From Planctomycetota bacterium (GTDB lineage Bacteria > Planctomycetota > Planctomycetia > Pirellulales > Pirellulaceae): a stretch of DNA of 42,987 nucleotides. Location: positions 1 through 42,987 of the forward strand of contig CAUJKE010000256.1 in NCBI GenBank assembly GCA_963205385.1, given 5' to 3'. The notes under the pieces are model-generated. The model had not been told where the DNA came from, did no database searches, and saw nothing but the letters and a program-made list of their open reading frames with translations. Of this stretch, positions 22,352 through 29,720 are shown one piece after another; the first letter of the stretch is position 1, and each line of letters begins with the position of its first letter. A program made the position numbers and the translations under genes.

Positions 22352-23239
22352 CTATTTCGTGAGATCGAAGACCGCCAGTTGCGGTAGATGGTCGCTCAAC
22401 GCGAAGGACTGCTCATCGGCCGTGTTTACGCGAAAAGCACCCTCAAACAGGGGGAGAGCCTCACGGACTTGCGCGGCGATGGGGCCCGCCGCCAGAACGA
22501 AATCGATGCGCGACGCTGGCGTGTCGGACTTGATCGTTAGCCCTTCTCCCACGCCGACTTGCGCAAAGGTGTCCACCCAGCCCGCCTTCGTCCACAGGGG
22601 ATATTCCGGCGGCAGGGGGCGGTGATTCAAGTCGCCCATCAGGAGCATCGACCGTCCGGCGGCGAGGTCCGCCCGCATCGCCGCGAGCATCGCCTCGATC
22701 TCGCGCAGACGCACTTTTTCATCGGAGGGATGCAGGTGTGCGGAATGGACCAGGAGGGAGTCCCCGCCTGGAAGTTGGACGGTCGCGTGTCCCCAGTGCC
22801 GCGTGAACAGCTCCTGCGGCCGCGCGCCGCCGACGACCGGCGCGGTCTTGGCGTCCTCGATCTTAAAGCGACTGAGGAGCGTTCCCGGCCAATTGCCGCC
22901 ACTGGGAAAGCGGACGTAATGCATCTCCAGCCGCTCGGCGATTTCTTGGACCACTTGTTCGCTGGGGGATTCCGAAAAGTTGACGATGTCCGGTTCGTAA
23001 AGCGCCAGTTCGTAGGCGAATCGCGCAGGCATTTGCCCCAGCGCCGTGGCCTTCTTGCCCAGTGCGCGATCTTTCGGCCAGCCGGTGCATTGGTAAACGT
23101 TATACGCAATCACGCGCAGCGCTTTGAGCTTGGGCTCTTGCGCCAGCGCTGGCGCGCCGAGCGCCGCGCCCACGACCGCAGCGCTGCCTGCGCTCGCGAG
23201 AAAGGTTCGCCGTGAGAGGTCGTTCGTCGAATCGGGCAT
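22352..23239 (-). CDS. Tat-exported endonuclease/exonuclease/phosphatase (EEP) family protein
   Basis: A 295-residue protein with a clear twin-arginine signal (SRRTFLASAG, cleavage near ALAQE). The EEP fold is shown by the early strand ALRVIAYNVYQ, the later GDLNHRP metal-binding segment, SRIDFVL, and ALSDHLP near the C-terminus with the catalytic His. EEP members cleave DNA, RNA or phosphoesters of lipids and sugars, so the substrate is unknown; a secreted phosphodiesterase or nuclease for nutrient supply is plausible. It lies 67 bases after the small membrane gene and may be the last member of the ricT operon. Confidence 0.85.
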   Translation of the reverse strand: MPDSTNDLSRRTFLASAGSAAVVGAALGAPALAQEPKLKALRVIAYNVYQCTGWPKDRALGKKATALGQMPARFAYELALYEPDIVNFSESPSEQVVQEIAERLEMHYVRFPSGGNWPGTLLSRFKIEDAKTAPVVGGARPQELFTRHWGHATVQLPGGDSLLVHSAHLHPSDEKVRLREIEAMLAAMRADLAAGRSMLLMGDLNHRPLPPEYPLWTKAGWVDTFAQVGVGEGLTIKSDTPASRIDFVLAAGPIAAQVREALPLFEGAFRVNTADEQSFALSDHLPQLAVFDLTK

Positions 23240-23306
23240 GGTCTGCTCCTTGTGAATGAAATGATTTTCCCCCAGCGCAACATTAAGGTAACGGCGCGCT
23301 TGCCGT

Positions 23307-23456
23307 TCAACTCACATACCAGGCCAGCCAGATCAGAAATCCCAGCCAGCCGAGCCACAACACAAACGAGGCGACCAGCAACACAGGATGCTTGCGCGGC
23401 GGGTGTGCGCGCGGCGAGGGGGGCGAAACGGCGGGCGCGCGCTGCGAAGGGGCCAT
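23307..23456 (-). CDS. 49-residue single-helix membrane protein
   Basis: Read directly from the minus strand: ATG at 23456, TGA at 23307-23309. A Pro/Arg-rich cytoplasmic N-terminus (MAPSQRAPAVSPPSPRAH) is followed by one hydrophobic, Trp-rich helix (residues about 26-48). It begins eight bases after the stop of the Minf_1886-family gene, which strongly suggests it is in the same transcript. I do not know its function. I recall short proteins of this style next to housekeeping genes in Planctomycetes, but cannot name a family. Confidence 0.6.
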   Translation of the reverse strand: MAPSQRAPAVSPPSPRAHPPRKHPVLLVASFVLWLGWLGFLIWLAWYVS

Positions 23457-23464
23457 GAAACTTG

Positions 23465-23899
23465 CTACTTCTTGGGGCGGCTGATCTGGAAACTGGTCGT
23501 CAGTCCAGCGTCGAAATCGTACACGTTATCAAAATCCTCGCGACGATCGTCCTTCGACTTCTTCATCAGCCCAATCTCGATCAGGTTATAGACGATGTCG
23601 CCGAAATCGCTCGTCCCGTGGATGCCCCAACTGTTGAGCACCGTCTTGGCCATCAAGCCGTATTGCTCCAAAGCATACAAGCGAATCGCCTCGCACAACT
23701 GTTGGCCGGTGAGATGCGCTTCGACCCGCGGTTGCGTTTCGTCCTCGAGTTCCTCGGGATCGAGTTCGGTCGGCTGCTCGGCTCCCAGCGCAAGCACCTC
23801 TTGCGCGTAGCTGAGCGCCTCGCGCACAAATTGATACGCGTCGATCTTGTATCGGGGATCGTCGCGGAGCAGTTGCAGGATGGGATGCGGTTCAGACAT
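23465..23899 (-). CDS. Minf_1886-family protein
   Basis: A 144-residue cytoplasmic protein. The DPRYKIDAYQFVREALSYAQ beginning, the LTGQQLCEAIRLYALEQYG centre and WGIHGTSDFGDIVYNLIEIGLMKKSKDDRREDF are typical of the family named after Methylacidiphilum Minf_1886, found in Planctomycetes and Verrucomicrobia. The biochemical role is unknown to me. I chose ATG 23899; a TTG three codons upstream is possible. It lies 51 bases after ricT, so the two are probably cotranscribed. Confidence 0.82.
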   Translation of the reverse strand: MSEPHPILQLLRDDPRYKIDAYQFVREALSYAQEVLALGAEQPTELDPEELEDETQPRVEAHLTGQQLCEAIRLYALEQYGLMAKTVLNSWGIHGTSDFGDIVYNLIEIGLMKKSKDDRREDFDNVYDFDAGLTTSFQISRPKK

Positions 23900-23950
23900 G
23901 GAGCACAATGGGAAAGTTGAAAAAATGGTTTAGCAGCGCAGGTGGCGGGG

Positions 23951-24775
23951 CTAGCGGCGCCCCGTCCCGGCCTTGGTGACCGAGAGCACTTCGGACACGT
24001 GGATCAGCATGCGGCGATCTTCCTCGGTCTGAATCAACAACTGCTGCGAGAGAATTTCGTGGTTCAAAATTCGCGCGCGGCCTTGCTGCGTGACAATTTC
24101 CGAGCCGATCGGCGGCAGTTCGCGATGCAGCTCTTCATAAGTATCGTATTCGTACCGCAAGCAGCACTTCAATCGCCCGCAGCGGCCGGAGATTTTCGTC
24201 GGATCGAGCGTCGCTTTTTGCAGTTTGGCCATTTTCATCGAGACCGGCGGCATTTCGACCAGGTGCGTATTGCAACAGACCGGCTTGCCGCAATCTCCAT
24301 AATCGGCCAGCAGCTTGGCTTCATCGCGGACGCCGATCTGGCGCATTTCAATCCGCGTTTGAAAGTCGGACGCGAGTTCTTTCACGAGTTCGCGAAAATC
24401 GACCCGCTGCTCAGAAAGGTAGTAGATCACCACCCGCTCGCCGCCGAAAATCTGCTCGATATCCACCAACTGCATCGGCAGATCGAGTTTGAGCACATGC
24501 GCCCGGCAGCGCTCGAACACATCCCGCTCATTTTGTTGCAGGTGATGCCATTCGTTAGCGTCCTCCGGCGTCATGTCGCGCAGGATTTGGCCATGCGGCG
24601 GATCGACAAGCTGGTTCACCACTTCATCGGTCGCTTCGCAGAGCACTTCGCCGGCTTCGAGGCCGCGGTTGGTGCGCGCAATGACCCTGGCGCCGCGCGC
24701 AAAGCGATCACCGCCGCGCGTGGCGAACACGCCTAAGAGGCGCATGGTTCCAAACCGAACAACAAAACGAGCCAT
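23951..24775 (-). CDS. ricT: PSP1-domain protein, RicT/YaaT family
   Basis: A 274-residue cytoplasmic protein. The cysteine-rich core has YGDCGKPVCCNTH and GRCGRLKCCLRYEYDTY, the conserved PSP1/RicT signature. In Bacillus RicT works with RicA and RicF, carries Fe-S clusters and promotes RNase Y-dependent mRNA maturation; whether the Planctomycetes protein does the same is inferred. It is first in a minus-strand operon with the Minf_1886-family gene, the small membrane protein and perhaps the EEP gene. Confidence 0.88.
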   Translation of the reverse strand: MARFVVRFGTMRLLGVFATRGGDRFARGARVIARTNRGLEAGEVLCEATDEVVNQLVDPPHGQILRDMTPEDANEWHHLQQNERDVFERCRAHVLKLDLPMQLVDIEQIFGGERVVIYYLSEQRVDFRELVKELASDFQTRIEMRQIGVRDEAKLLADYGDCGKPVCCNTHLVEMPPVSMKMAKLQKATLDPTKISGRCGRLKCCLRYEYDTYEELHRELPPIGSEIVTQQGRARILNHEILSQQLLIQTEEDRRMLIHVSEVLSVTKAGTGRR

Positions 24776-24894
24776 ATTGGATCGAGGCGGAAAAACCGCC
24801 GCGGATGAGCACCCAGCCGCCGGCCGCCCCGCGGCCAGTCGCGCCTTAATATAGTAGACGCGGCCGCTGAGCGAAAGCGAACTGTCCCCGCGAG

Positions 24895-24921
24895 CACCTG
24901 CCGAGGCTCAAGCGCGGCAGG
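24895..24921. repeat. Perfect hairpin upstream of ricT
   Basis: ACCTGCCG (24895-24902) and CGGCAGGT (24914-24921) form an 8-base-pair stem with an 11-base loop, about 120 bases upstream of ricT. It could be an operator, a leader hairpin or chance. Together with copy B (24999-25213) it accounts for the visible structure in the 448-base gap 24776-25223, in which I see no gene. Confidence 0.45.
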
Positions 24922-24998
24922 TCTCTAGGTGGCCGGGGGGCGAACGCGACTGCTCCCCAGCCGTCGGCAATCCCCCGCTCGCCGCGCTGGCGGCAGTA

Positions 24999-25213
24999 AG
25001 TTTCCGATTTTCACGTTGGCCAAAAGATTACGACCCCATCCGCCTTGTGCGGATAGTGAGCGAGTTGGTGAGCTAATCTCAAGCCGCACCAACATCACGA
25101 CCCCATCGGGCTCGCCCCGATGGTGAAGAAGTCCTGTGGGCTACCGGACGCATCTAGCTCACCATCTGGTTCACCATCCAGACGAGCTGGATGGGGTCCG
25201 GAAAAACGTTCGG
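24999..25213 (+). repeat. Composite intergenic repeat, copy B (three palindromes)
   Basis: About 215 bases matching copy A from AGTTTCCGATTTTCACG to GACGTTCG-like sequence. Palindromes: 25032-25059 (CGC class, plus, one mismatch in GATAG), 25099-25126 (GGG, plus) and 25171-25198 (CAG, minus). It lacks the 80-base segment of copy A. It ends about ten bases before the stop codon of the receiver gene at 25224. Confidence 0.9.
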
Positions 25214-25223
25214 GACAATGGAA

Positions 25224-25652
25224 TTACGAAGTGCAATTCGATTCCAACAACTGGCCCACAGGCGGCGTTTCTTCCGCAACGATGCGATCTTCGAGGGCTC
25301 GTTCGAAGGTCGCTTCCAGGTCGGCCAAACCACAAGGCTTGCGAAGGAAAGCGAAGGCGCCGCTGCCGAGACATTTTGCTTGAAAGTCCGGCTCTGTATG
25401 CGCGGACAGGACGACGACCTGCAAGTCGGCGACGCGCAGCTTCAACTCGCGCGTCAACCAGATTCCGTCATGCTCCGGCAGGCTGCCGTCGAGCAGCGCT
25501 AGATCAAACGGCTTGACCGCGACCGCGGCGAGTGCTTGCCGCGGATGAGAGACCGGGGTGACCGCATATCCCCGGCGGATAAAGTTGCGCGTCAGCAGTT
25601 CCAACAAGGCCGCATCGTTTTCCACAATCAACAATGAATATTTATCAGGCAT
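25224..25652 (-). CDS. Single-domain response regulator receiver protein
   Basis: A 142-residue CheY-like receiver. Acidic pocket VENDAA near residue 10-13, phosphoacceptor Asp55 in LALLDGSLP, LSAHTE with the conserved Ser/Thr position, and Lys105 in FLRKPCG. No output domain follows, so it acts by protein contact or as a phosphotransfer step. GGAGTAAC lies upstream of ATG 25652, six bases after the stop of the zinc-ribbon gene; csrA, zinc ribbon and receiver form one operon. No kinase is in this operon; the PAS kinase at 27519 is a possible partner. Confidence 0.9.
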   Translation of the reverse strand: MPDKYSLLIVENDAALLELLTRNFIRRGYAVTPVSHPRQALAAVAVKPFDLALLDGSLPEHDGIWLTRELKLRVADLQVVVLSAHTEPDFQAKCLGSGAFAFLRKPCGLADLEATFERALEDRIVAEETPPVGQLLESNCTS

Positions 25653-25658
25653 TACAAG

Positions 25659-25919
25659 TTACTCCGAACTATAAGGGAGAGGATAATCCGCGAGTCGCTG
25701 CGAGGACCGTTGTGACGCACCATACATCAGCAGTGTGTCCGCGCGGTCCATCAGCGTCGGCTCTTGTGTCTCCCTCGGATACGATTCACACGAAGTGTCG
25801 CGGGCCTGAAAATGGCCGTGGCAATGACTGCACGCCACGTCCGCTCCCAGGCATTGGATCGGGATCAGCAGTCCACGCCCGCAAGTCGGACAGGGCTGAA
25901 AGAACGTGGTTAAGGACAT
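25659..25919 (-). CDS. Small zinc-ribbon protein coupled to csrA
   Basis: An 86-residue protein with CPTC (residues 10-13) and CSHC (residues 31-34), a four-cysteine zinc ribbon, followed by a polar, probably disordered tail. The start overlaps the end of csrA by about ten bases, so translation is coupled. I do not know its function; position between CsrA and a receiver suggests a role in post-transcriptional or signalling control. Confidence 0.72.
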   Translation of the reverse strand: MSLTTFFQPCPTCGRGLLIPIQCLGADVACSHCHGHFQARDTSCESYPRETQEPTLMDRADTLLMYGASQRSSQRLADYPLPYSSE

Positions 25920-26182
25920 GTCGCCGCTCCTTCCGTCGCTAACGGGGACGGGGCCGCGGACGAAAGAGCCGGGGCCGGCTCTGGATGGCGTTGCTGCGCG
26001 GTGCGCTGCTGCTCGATGCGCTGCTGCTCGATGCGCTGCTGGACTTCGGCGCGATGGATCGACACCTCCGCAGGCGCGTTGATCCCAAACTGAACTCGGC
26101 CGCCTTGGATGCTAATGACCGTCACTTCGATGTTGTCAGAGATACGTAGACGTTGACCACTCTTTCGACTTAGAACCAACAT
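25910..26182 (-). CDS. csrA: Carbon storage regulator CsrA with glutamine/arginine-rich tail
   Basis: A 90-residue protein. Residues 1-50 are a standard CsrA/RsmA core, MLVLSRKSGQRLRI through VQFGINAPAEVSIHR, including the Arg/Ile-Hxx surface that binds GGA motifs in mRNA leaders. The remaining 40 residues repeat QQR(IE/TA) units (RIEQQRIEQQRTAQQR) and end in a Pro/Ala-rich stretch; typical CsrA proteins are about 60-70 residues. The repeated DNA suggests slippage expansion. The start has a very strong AAGGAGG. First gene of the operon with the zinc-ribbon and receiver genes. Confidence 0.93.
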   Translation of the reverse strand: MLVLSRKSGQRLRISDNIEVTVISIQGGRVQFGINAPAEVSIHRAEVQQRIEQQRIEQQRTAQQRHPEPAPALSSAAPSPLATEGAATCP

Positions 26183-26199
26183 GGCGATCCTCCTTGCAC
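26183..26199 (-). promoter_or_regulatory. csrA ribosome binding site with GGA motifs
   Basis: On the minus strand GCAAGGAGGATCGCC precedes the csrA ATG; AAGGAGG maps to 26189-26195. It contains two GGA motifs in CsrA-site-like context (CAAGGA), so CsrA could repress its own translation. This is inference from motif and position. Confidence 0.5.
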
Positions 26200-26250
26200 T
26201 GGGACTAGAAAACTCTTAACAGTAAGCAGGGGAACGATACTCGACGGACG

Positions 26251-26511
26251 TTACCTGGCCACAACTTCCAGCAGGTTCTCGACCTGCTCGACGCCGTCGA
26301 TTTTCAGCACGAGCGTTTGGGCGATTTGCTTCATGTGAAACGATGGCACGTCGCCGGTGAGAACGGCCGTTGCCGCGCGGCAGCAACAGGCGACGTTTCG
26401 CAGCGGCGCATACCCACTCTCGCGCAGGCGTTGCTCAGCCGCTTCTTCGATCCGAGTCTCCGCTGCGGAACTTCTCGCGTTCGCGCGGATTTGGGACAGG
26501 GCACTCGGCAT
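26251..26511 (-). CDS. BON-domain protein
   Basis: An 86-residue protein consisting almost wholly of a BON domain: EEAAEQRLRESGYAPLRNVACC..., TAVLTGDVPSFHMKQIAQTLV and VEQVENLLEVV. BON domains bind membranes, ligands or partners; many Planctomycetes carry short cytoplasmic versions. Start ATG 26511 is supported by GAAGGAG upstream; the open frame 46 codons longer is not conserved in style. It lies 68 bases before csrA and could be cotranscribed with it. Confidence 0.78.
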   Translation of the reverse strand: MPSALSQIRANARSSAAETRIEEAAEQRLRESGYAPLRNVACCCRAATAVLTGDVPSFHMKQIAQTLVLKIDGVEQVENLLEVVAR

Positions 26512-26721
26512 GTTCTTCGTCTCCTTCCATGATGGGGCGCGCGAAGCCGTCAGGCGACGAACCTTCGCAGTGAGAAACCTGACTACCGATGCGACCGCTC
26601 GGAAATACCGCTGACAAGTAGCGCGTCGTGCTACACGACGGCCAGCCAACTTGAGAGTCGCACTATTAAGAAACCCGCAGGAACTAAATCCCCAGGCGCC
26701 CGCTCACCAGGCTCACAAATA

Positions 26722-26751
26722 AGAAGAGGTTGTGTCCCTCATGAACACAAC
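26722..26751 (-). terminator. Hairpin with T-rich tail, terminator of the kinase/ANTAR operon
   Basis: On the minus strand GTTGTGT and ACACAAC (arms 26729-26735 and 26745-26751) enclose nine bases and are followed by CTCTTCTTATTT. It lies about 150 bases after the stop of the ANTAR gene and upstream of the BON gene. Confidence 0.5.
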
Positions 26752-26898
26752 ATGGGGGTTATTCTACAACTCGACAATCGCGCGTCAAGCGCAGCAGCAC
26801 GGAATCTTCAAGCTTGCCGTTTCTTAATCGGCGCCGCGTAATCGACGCCGCGCCGTGAAACCAAACGCAGAATTCACGCTTTTTCCGTGCGGGTGCGC

Positions 26899-27522
26899 TT
26901 ACGATCCTGGACCTGGGGGCGATTGGGAGGTTTGCGGCGACCGCAGCGCCGCGTCGGAGGCCAGCAGGCTGCGGGCGGCTTCCGCGAGTTTCCAATTGTT
27001 GTCGCTTGCCAACTTCTGCAGCCGCGTAAAAGCGGCGGGTTCATCAATCCCGGTGCGCTGCATCAAAATTCCCTTCGCGCGCTCGATCAGTTTGCGGTCC
27101 TCCAAGGCCTGGCGGAGCGAATCGGTTTGCCGGCCGAGCGCTTGAAACTCGCGAAAACGCCGTATCGCCACCGCGATGGCCGTCTCCAGATCGGCCTGCT
27201 TGATCGGCTTGACCAGATATGCGAGCACCTGATTATCCAGCGCTCGCGCGACCGCTTCGGGATCGTGATGTGCCGAAACGATGATGACCGGAATTGACAT
27301 GCTTCCACCGATCTCGTGGATGGCGTCCAAACCGTCCATATCCGGCATGCGGATGTCGGTAATGACGAGATTTGGCCGCATGGCCTGGCAGCGCTCGACC
27401 AGCTCACACCCGGTTTTCACGACCGCTACGACCTGATGTCCCAACAACGCGAGCGTGCTTTCGAGATATTCTCGCATTTCAGCCTCATCGTCGGCCACCG
27501 CGATGCGCAAAGAATTGTTCAT
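26899..27522 (-). CDS. Response regulator with ANTAR RNA-binding output domain
   Basis: A 207-residue regulator. The receiver has acidic pocket ADDEAE, phosphoacceptor Asp56 in VITDIRMPDMDG, SAH at the Ser/Thr position and Lys in YLVKPIK. Residues about 140-190 form an ANTAR domain: LRQALEDRKLIERAKGILM, then LQKLASDNNWKLAEAARSLL. ANTAR regulators such as AmiR, NasR and EutV bind paired RNA hairpins and prevent termination. It follows its kinase with a four-base overlap. ANTAR factors often control nitrogen genes, so the nitrate cluster is a possible target, but no dual-hairpin site was confirmed there. Confidence 0.92.
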   Translation of the reverse strand: MNNSLRIAVADDEAEMREYLESTLALLGHQVVAVVKTGCELVERCQAMRPNLVITDIRMPDMDGLDAIHEIGGSMSIPVIIVSAHHDPEAVARALDNQVLAYLVKPIKQADLETAIAVAIRRFREFQALGRQTDSLRQALEDRKLIERAKGILMQRTGIDEPAAFTRLQKLASDNNWKLAEAARSLLASDAALRSPQTSQSPPGPGS

Positions 27523-28961
27523 AATTGCGTTCTCGGCAAAATGATCCGAAATGCCGCTCCTGGAGGAGAATTTTGAGCGGAACTTTTCGCAACGTCAATC
27601 ATGCCGCCGTGTGCTTCGATATATCTTCTTGCAATTGCCATGCCCAAACCGGTGCCGGTCGCCTTCGTGGTGAAAAACGGCTCGAATATCTTTTCCCGCA
27701 ACTCCACCGGCAGTCCTGGTCCGTTGTCGCGCAGCGAAATTTCAAGGGCCGGCCGGCCGTTAAGCTCCGTGTCTGCATACGAGACGGTGATACACACGGG
27801 GCCCTCGATGGCCTCGAGGGAATTGTCGATGATGTTTCGCAACGCGCGGCGGATGGGAAAAGGATCGAGATCGCACGTCAAATCGTTTTCCGTGCCGGTT
27901 TGCACGAGGCGAACGTCGCGCTGCGGCTGCGCCTCCCGCATTTTTTCCCATGCTGACTGCATGAGCGCATCAACGCGACAGGGTGTCATTTTGAGACGAA
28001 TTGGCGCTGCATAACCGCGCACTTCCTCGTACAGACTGTGCAGATCGTCCTGGGCGGCTTGGATGCGATCCAACAGTTCCTTGGCCTCCGCCTGGCCGTC
28101 AATCTCCCTGGCCAGCATCTCCAAGGCGGCCTGGCTGCGTTGCAGCGCATTGCGGCTTTCATGCGCCAGGCCGGCCATCGCTTCGCCGATTGCCGCGAGC
28201 CGCTGGACCCGAATGGCATGTTCTTGAGCCCCGCGCAGTTCGGTCATGTCCAGCACGATCCCCACGCATAACCGCCGCTGTTCCAGCCGCATTTCGTTGA
28301 TCGCGATCAAGATGGGAAATGTCGTGCCATCCTTGCGCAGGCCGGTGACTTCGCGCTTGGTTCCGATGATGCGGGTCTCGCCGGAGTCGCGATACGCGGC
28401 CAGACCTCGTTTGAGAGCGGCGCGCTCGCTGGAAGGCACCAATACACTCACGTTCTGACCAGTGACTTCGGCGATTTCGTAGCCAAACATCTGCGCCGCC
28501 GATTGGTTGAACGATTCAATGGTTCCCTCGTCGTCGATCGTAATGATCCCCTCGGCCGCCGATTCGACAATCGTCCGCGTGCGGGCTTCGCTGGCCACCA
28601 ACGCCTCGGATAAATGATTCATCCGCAGGCCCAGGACGGCGGTCAGCCAGATGGCCCCGAACGAAAACAGGTGATTCGTGATGTCCGCCCGCGCCGTCAG
28701 TTCCTCAGGCTCGACGATGTAGAGGACGAAGCCGACCAGCGTCAGGAGGCTGCACACCCCAGCCACGACGAGGACATGTCGCCAATAGGTCGACCAGAGA
28801 AACAACAACACGACGAGCACATACAGCACCGCTTCCCCGCGCCCGTGGAGCTCCAGCAGATCCAACGTGAAGGCCCCGACCGCGAGCGCTGCCCCCCACC
28901 AGGCCATGCTCTTGGATCGCGGGATGCCGGAGAGCACGACAGATTGTCGATTGTTTTGCAT
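27519..28961 (-). CDS. Membrane PAS-domain sensor histidine kinase
   Basis: A 480-residue kinase. Residues about 20-115 hold three or four membrane helices, a PAS domain spans about 125-245, and the dimerisation/phosphoacceptor region has His267 in [11 protein letters not shown]. The ATPase domain shows N-box [25 protein letters not shown] and [18 protein letters not shown]. The first residues and helices suggest sensing in or near the membrane, or of small molecules by PAS. It overlaps the ANTAR regulator gene by four bases, forming a two-component pair. PAS carries no obvious heme or flavin residues that I can assign. Confidence 0.93.
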   Translation of the reverse strand: MQNNRQSVVLSGIPRSKSMAWWGAALAVGAFTLDLLELHGRGEAVLYVLVVLLFLWSTYWRHVLVVAGVCSLLTLVGFVLYIVEPEELTARADITNHLFSFGAIWLTAVLGLRMNHLSEALVASEARTRTIVESAAEGIITIDDEGTIESFNQSAAQMFGYEIAEVTGQNVSVLVPSSERAALKRGLAAYRDSGETRIIGTKREVTGLRKDGTTFPILIAINEMRLEQRRLCVGIVLDMTELRGAQEHAIRVQRLAAIGEAMAGLAHESRNALQRSQAALEMLAREIDGQAEAKELLDRIQAAQDDLHSLYEEVRGYAAPIRLKMTPCRVDALMQSAWEKMREAQPQRDVRLVQTGTENDLTCDLDPFPIRRALRNIIDNSLEAIEGPVCITVSYADTELNGRPALEISLRDNGPGLPVELREKIFEPFFTTKATGTGLGMAIARRYIEAHGGMIDVAKSSAQNSPPGAAFRIILPRTQL

Positions 28962-29109
28962 GTGCTGAACGAAGGATTGGGCCTAAACATTTTCCAGCGG
29001 GCATCAGAAGGGCCTTTCGGCGCGCCTCCACGAGTCGCGGAGCGCCGCCGGAGCCCATTGTACTTCGCTCTGCCCCGCCCTGCCGCTGGTCTGGGGGCAA
29101 CCGATCCGT

Positions 29110-29158
29110 AAGTTTCCGATTTTCACGCCGGCGATAAGACCACGGCCCCATCCGCACA
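29110..29158 (+). repeat. Composite repeat fragment, copy C
   Basis: AAGTTTCCGATTTTCACG and the following bases match the first part of copies A and B, running into GGCCCCATCCGCACAAG, where the palindrome is truncated and mutated. It sits in the 320-base gap 28962-29281 between the kinase and a small gene; the rest of that gap shows no gene or other structure. Confidence 0.8.
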
Positions 29159-29281
29159 AGAAGGCTGCAAAACGAGCGAGAGCTGGATGAGGGCTGGGAG
29201 TGTTGGCACATGGTTTGCGACCTTCTTGATCCGCGTGTTTCGGTTTGCCGAACACCACCGATCGACCAAAGGAGCCGAACT

Positions 29282-29494
29282 ATGGATCTGCAATTAGCCA
29301 CCACGCATGACATGCTCGATGAACTTCGCCGACGTAACGTGCATTTCGCGTACGCCGGGATTCAAAACACCAACCGGGACGAGCTGGAGATTTGCTATGA
29401 ATGCCAGGGGCGCTCGCGCCGTGAAATACTCCAATTGATCCGGCGGCTGCACGAGCGCATCCGCACGGCGAACGATCTCGGCGCGGCGGAGTAG
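29282..29494 (+). CDS. Hypothetical 70-residue protein
   Basis: A small, charged, soluble protein, mostly helical, with LEICYECQGRSRREILQLIRRL in the centre. AGGAG lies seven bases before ATG 29282, which favours this start over the longer frame. I do not recognise the family. It precedes the GspE-type ATPase by 226 bases and may be a separate unit. Confidence 0.55.
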   Translation: MDLQLATTHDMLDELRRRNVHFAYAGIQNTNRDELEICYECQGRSRREILQLIRRLHERIRTANDLGAAE

Positions 29495-29720
29495 CGGCGT
29501 GGGCGGCGTGGCAAACGGTTCGATTTGAAAAAGTCGACGAATTCGCTTGAATACGAGCATGGTCCACGTTGCTGTTCAAATTTTGGACTTTCAAGGGAAG
29601 CGCAGGTGTTCAGCTCTTGGACCCCCGAATGACAACGAATCGCCTAGGAATTCTCGGCGTGAACGGTCATCGCGAGATACCCGTTGGACCACGATCACAA
29701 TCATCGCAGAGGAGCGCCAC

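Noticed and set aside
17731..25198. The 28-base repeats as coding sequence (reading DPIxLxxMV-like peptides in one frame)
   Set aside because: The changes preserve pairing in both arms across all classes, and repeats occur in both orientations, which favours a nucleic-acid structure. Short peptides on these frames have no start or ribosome site.
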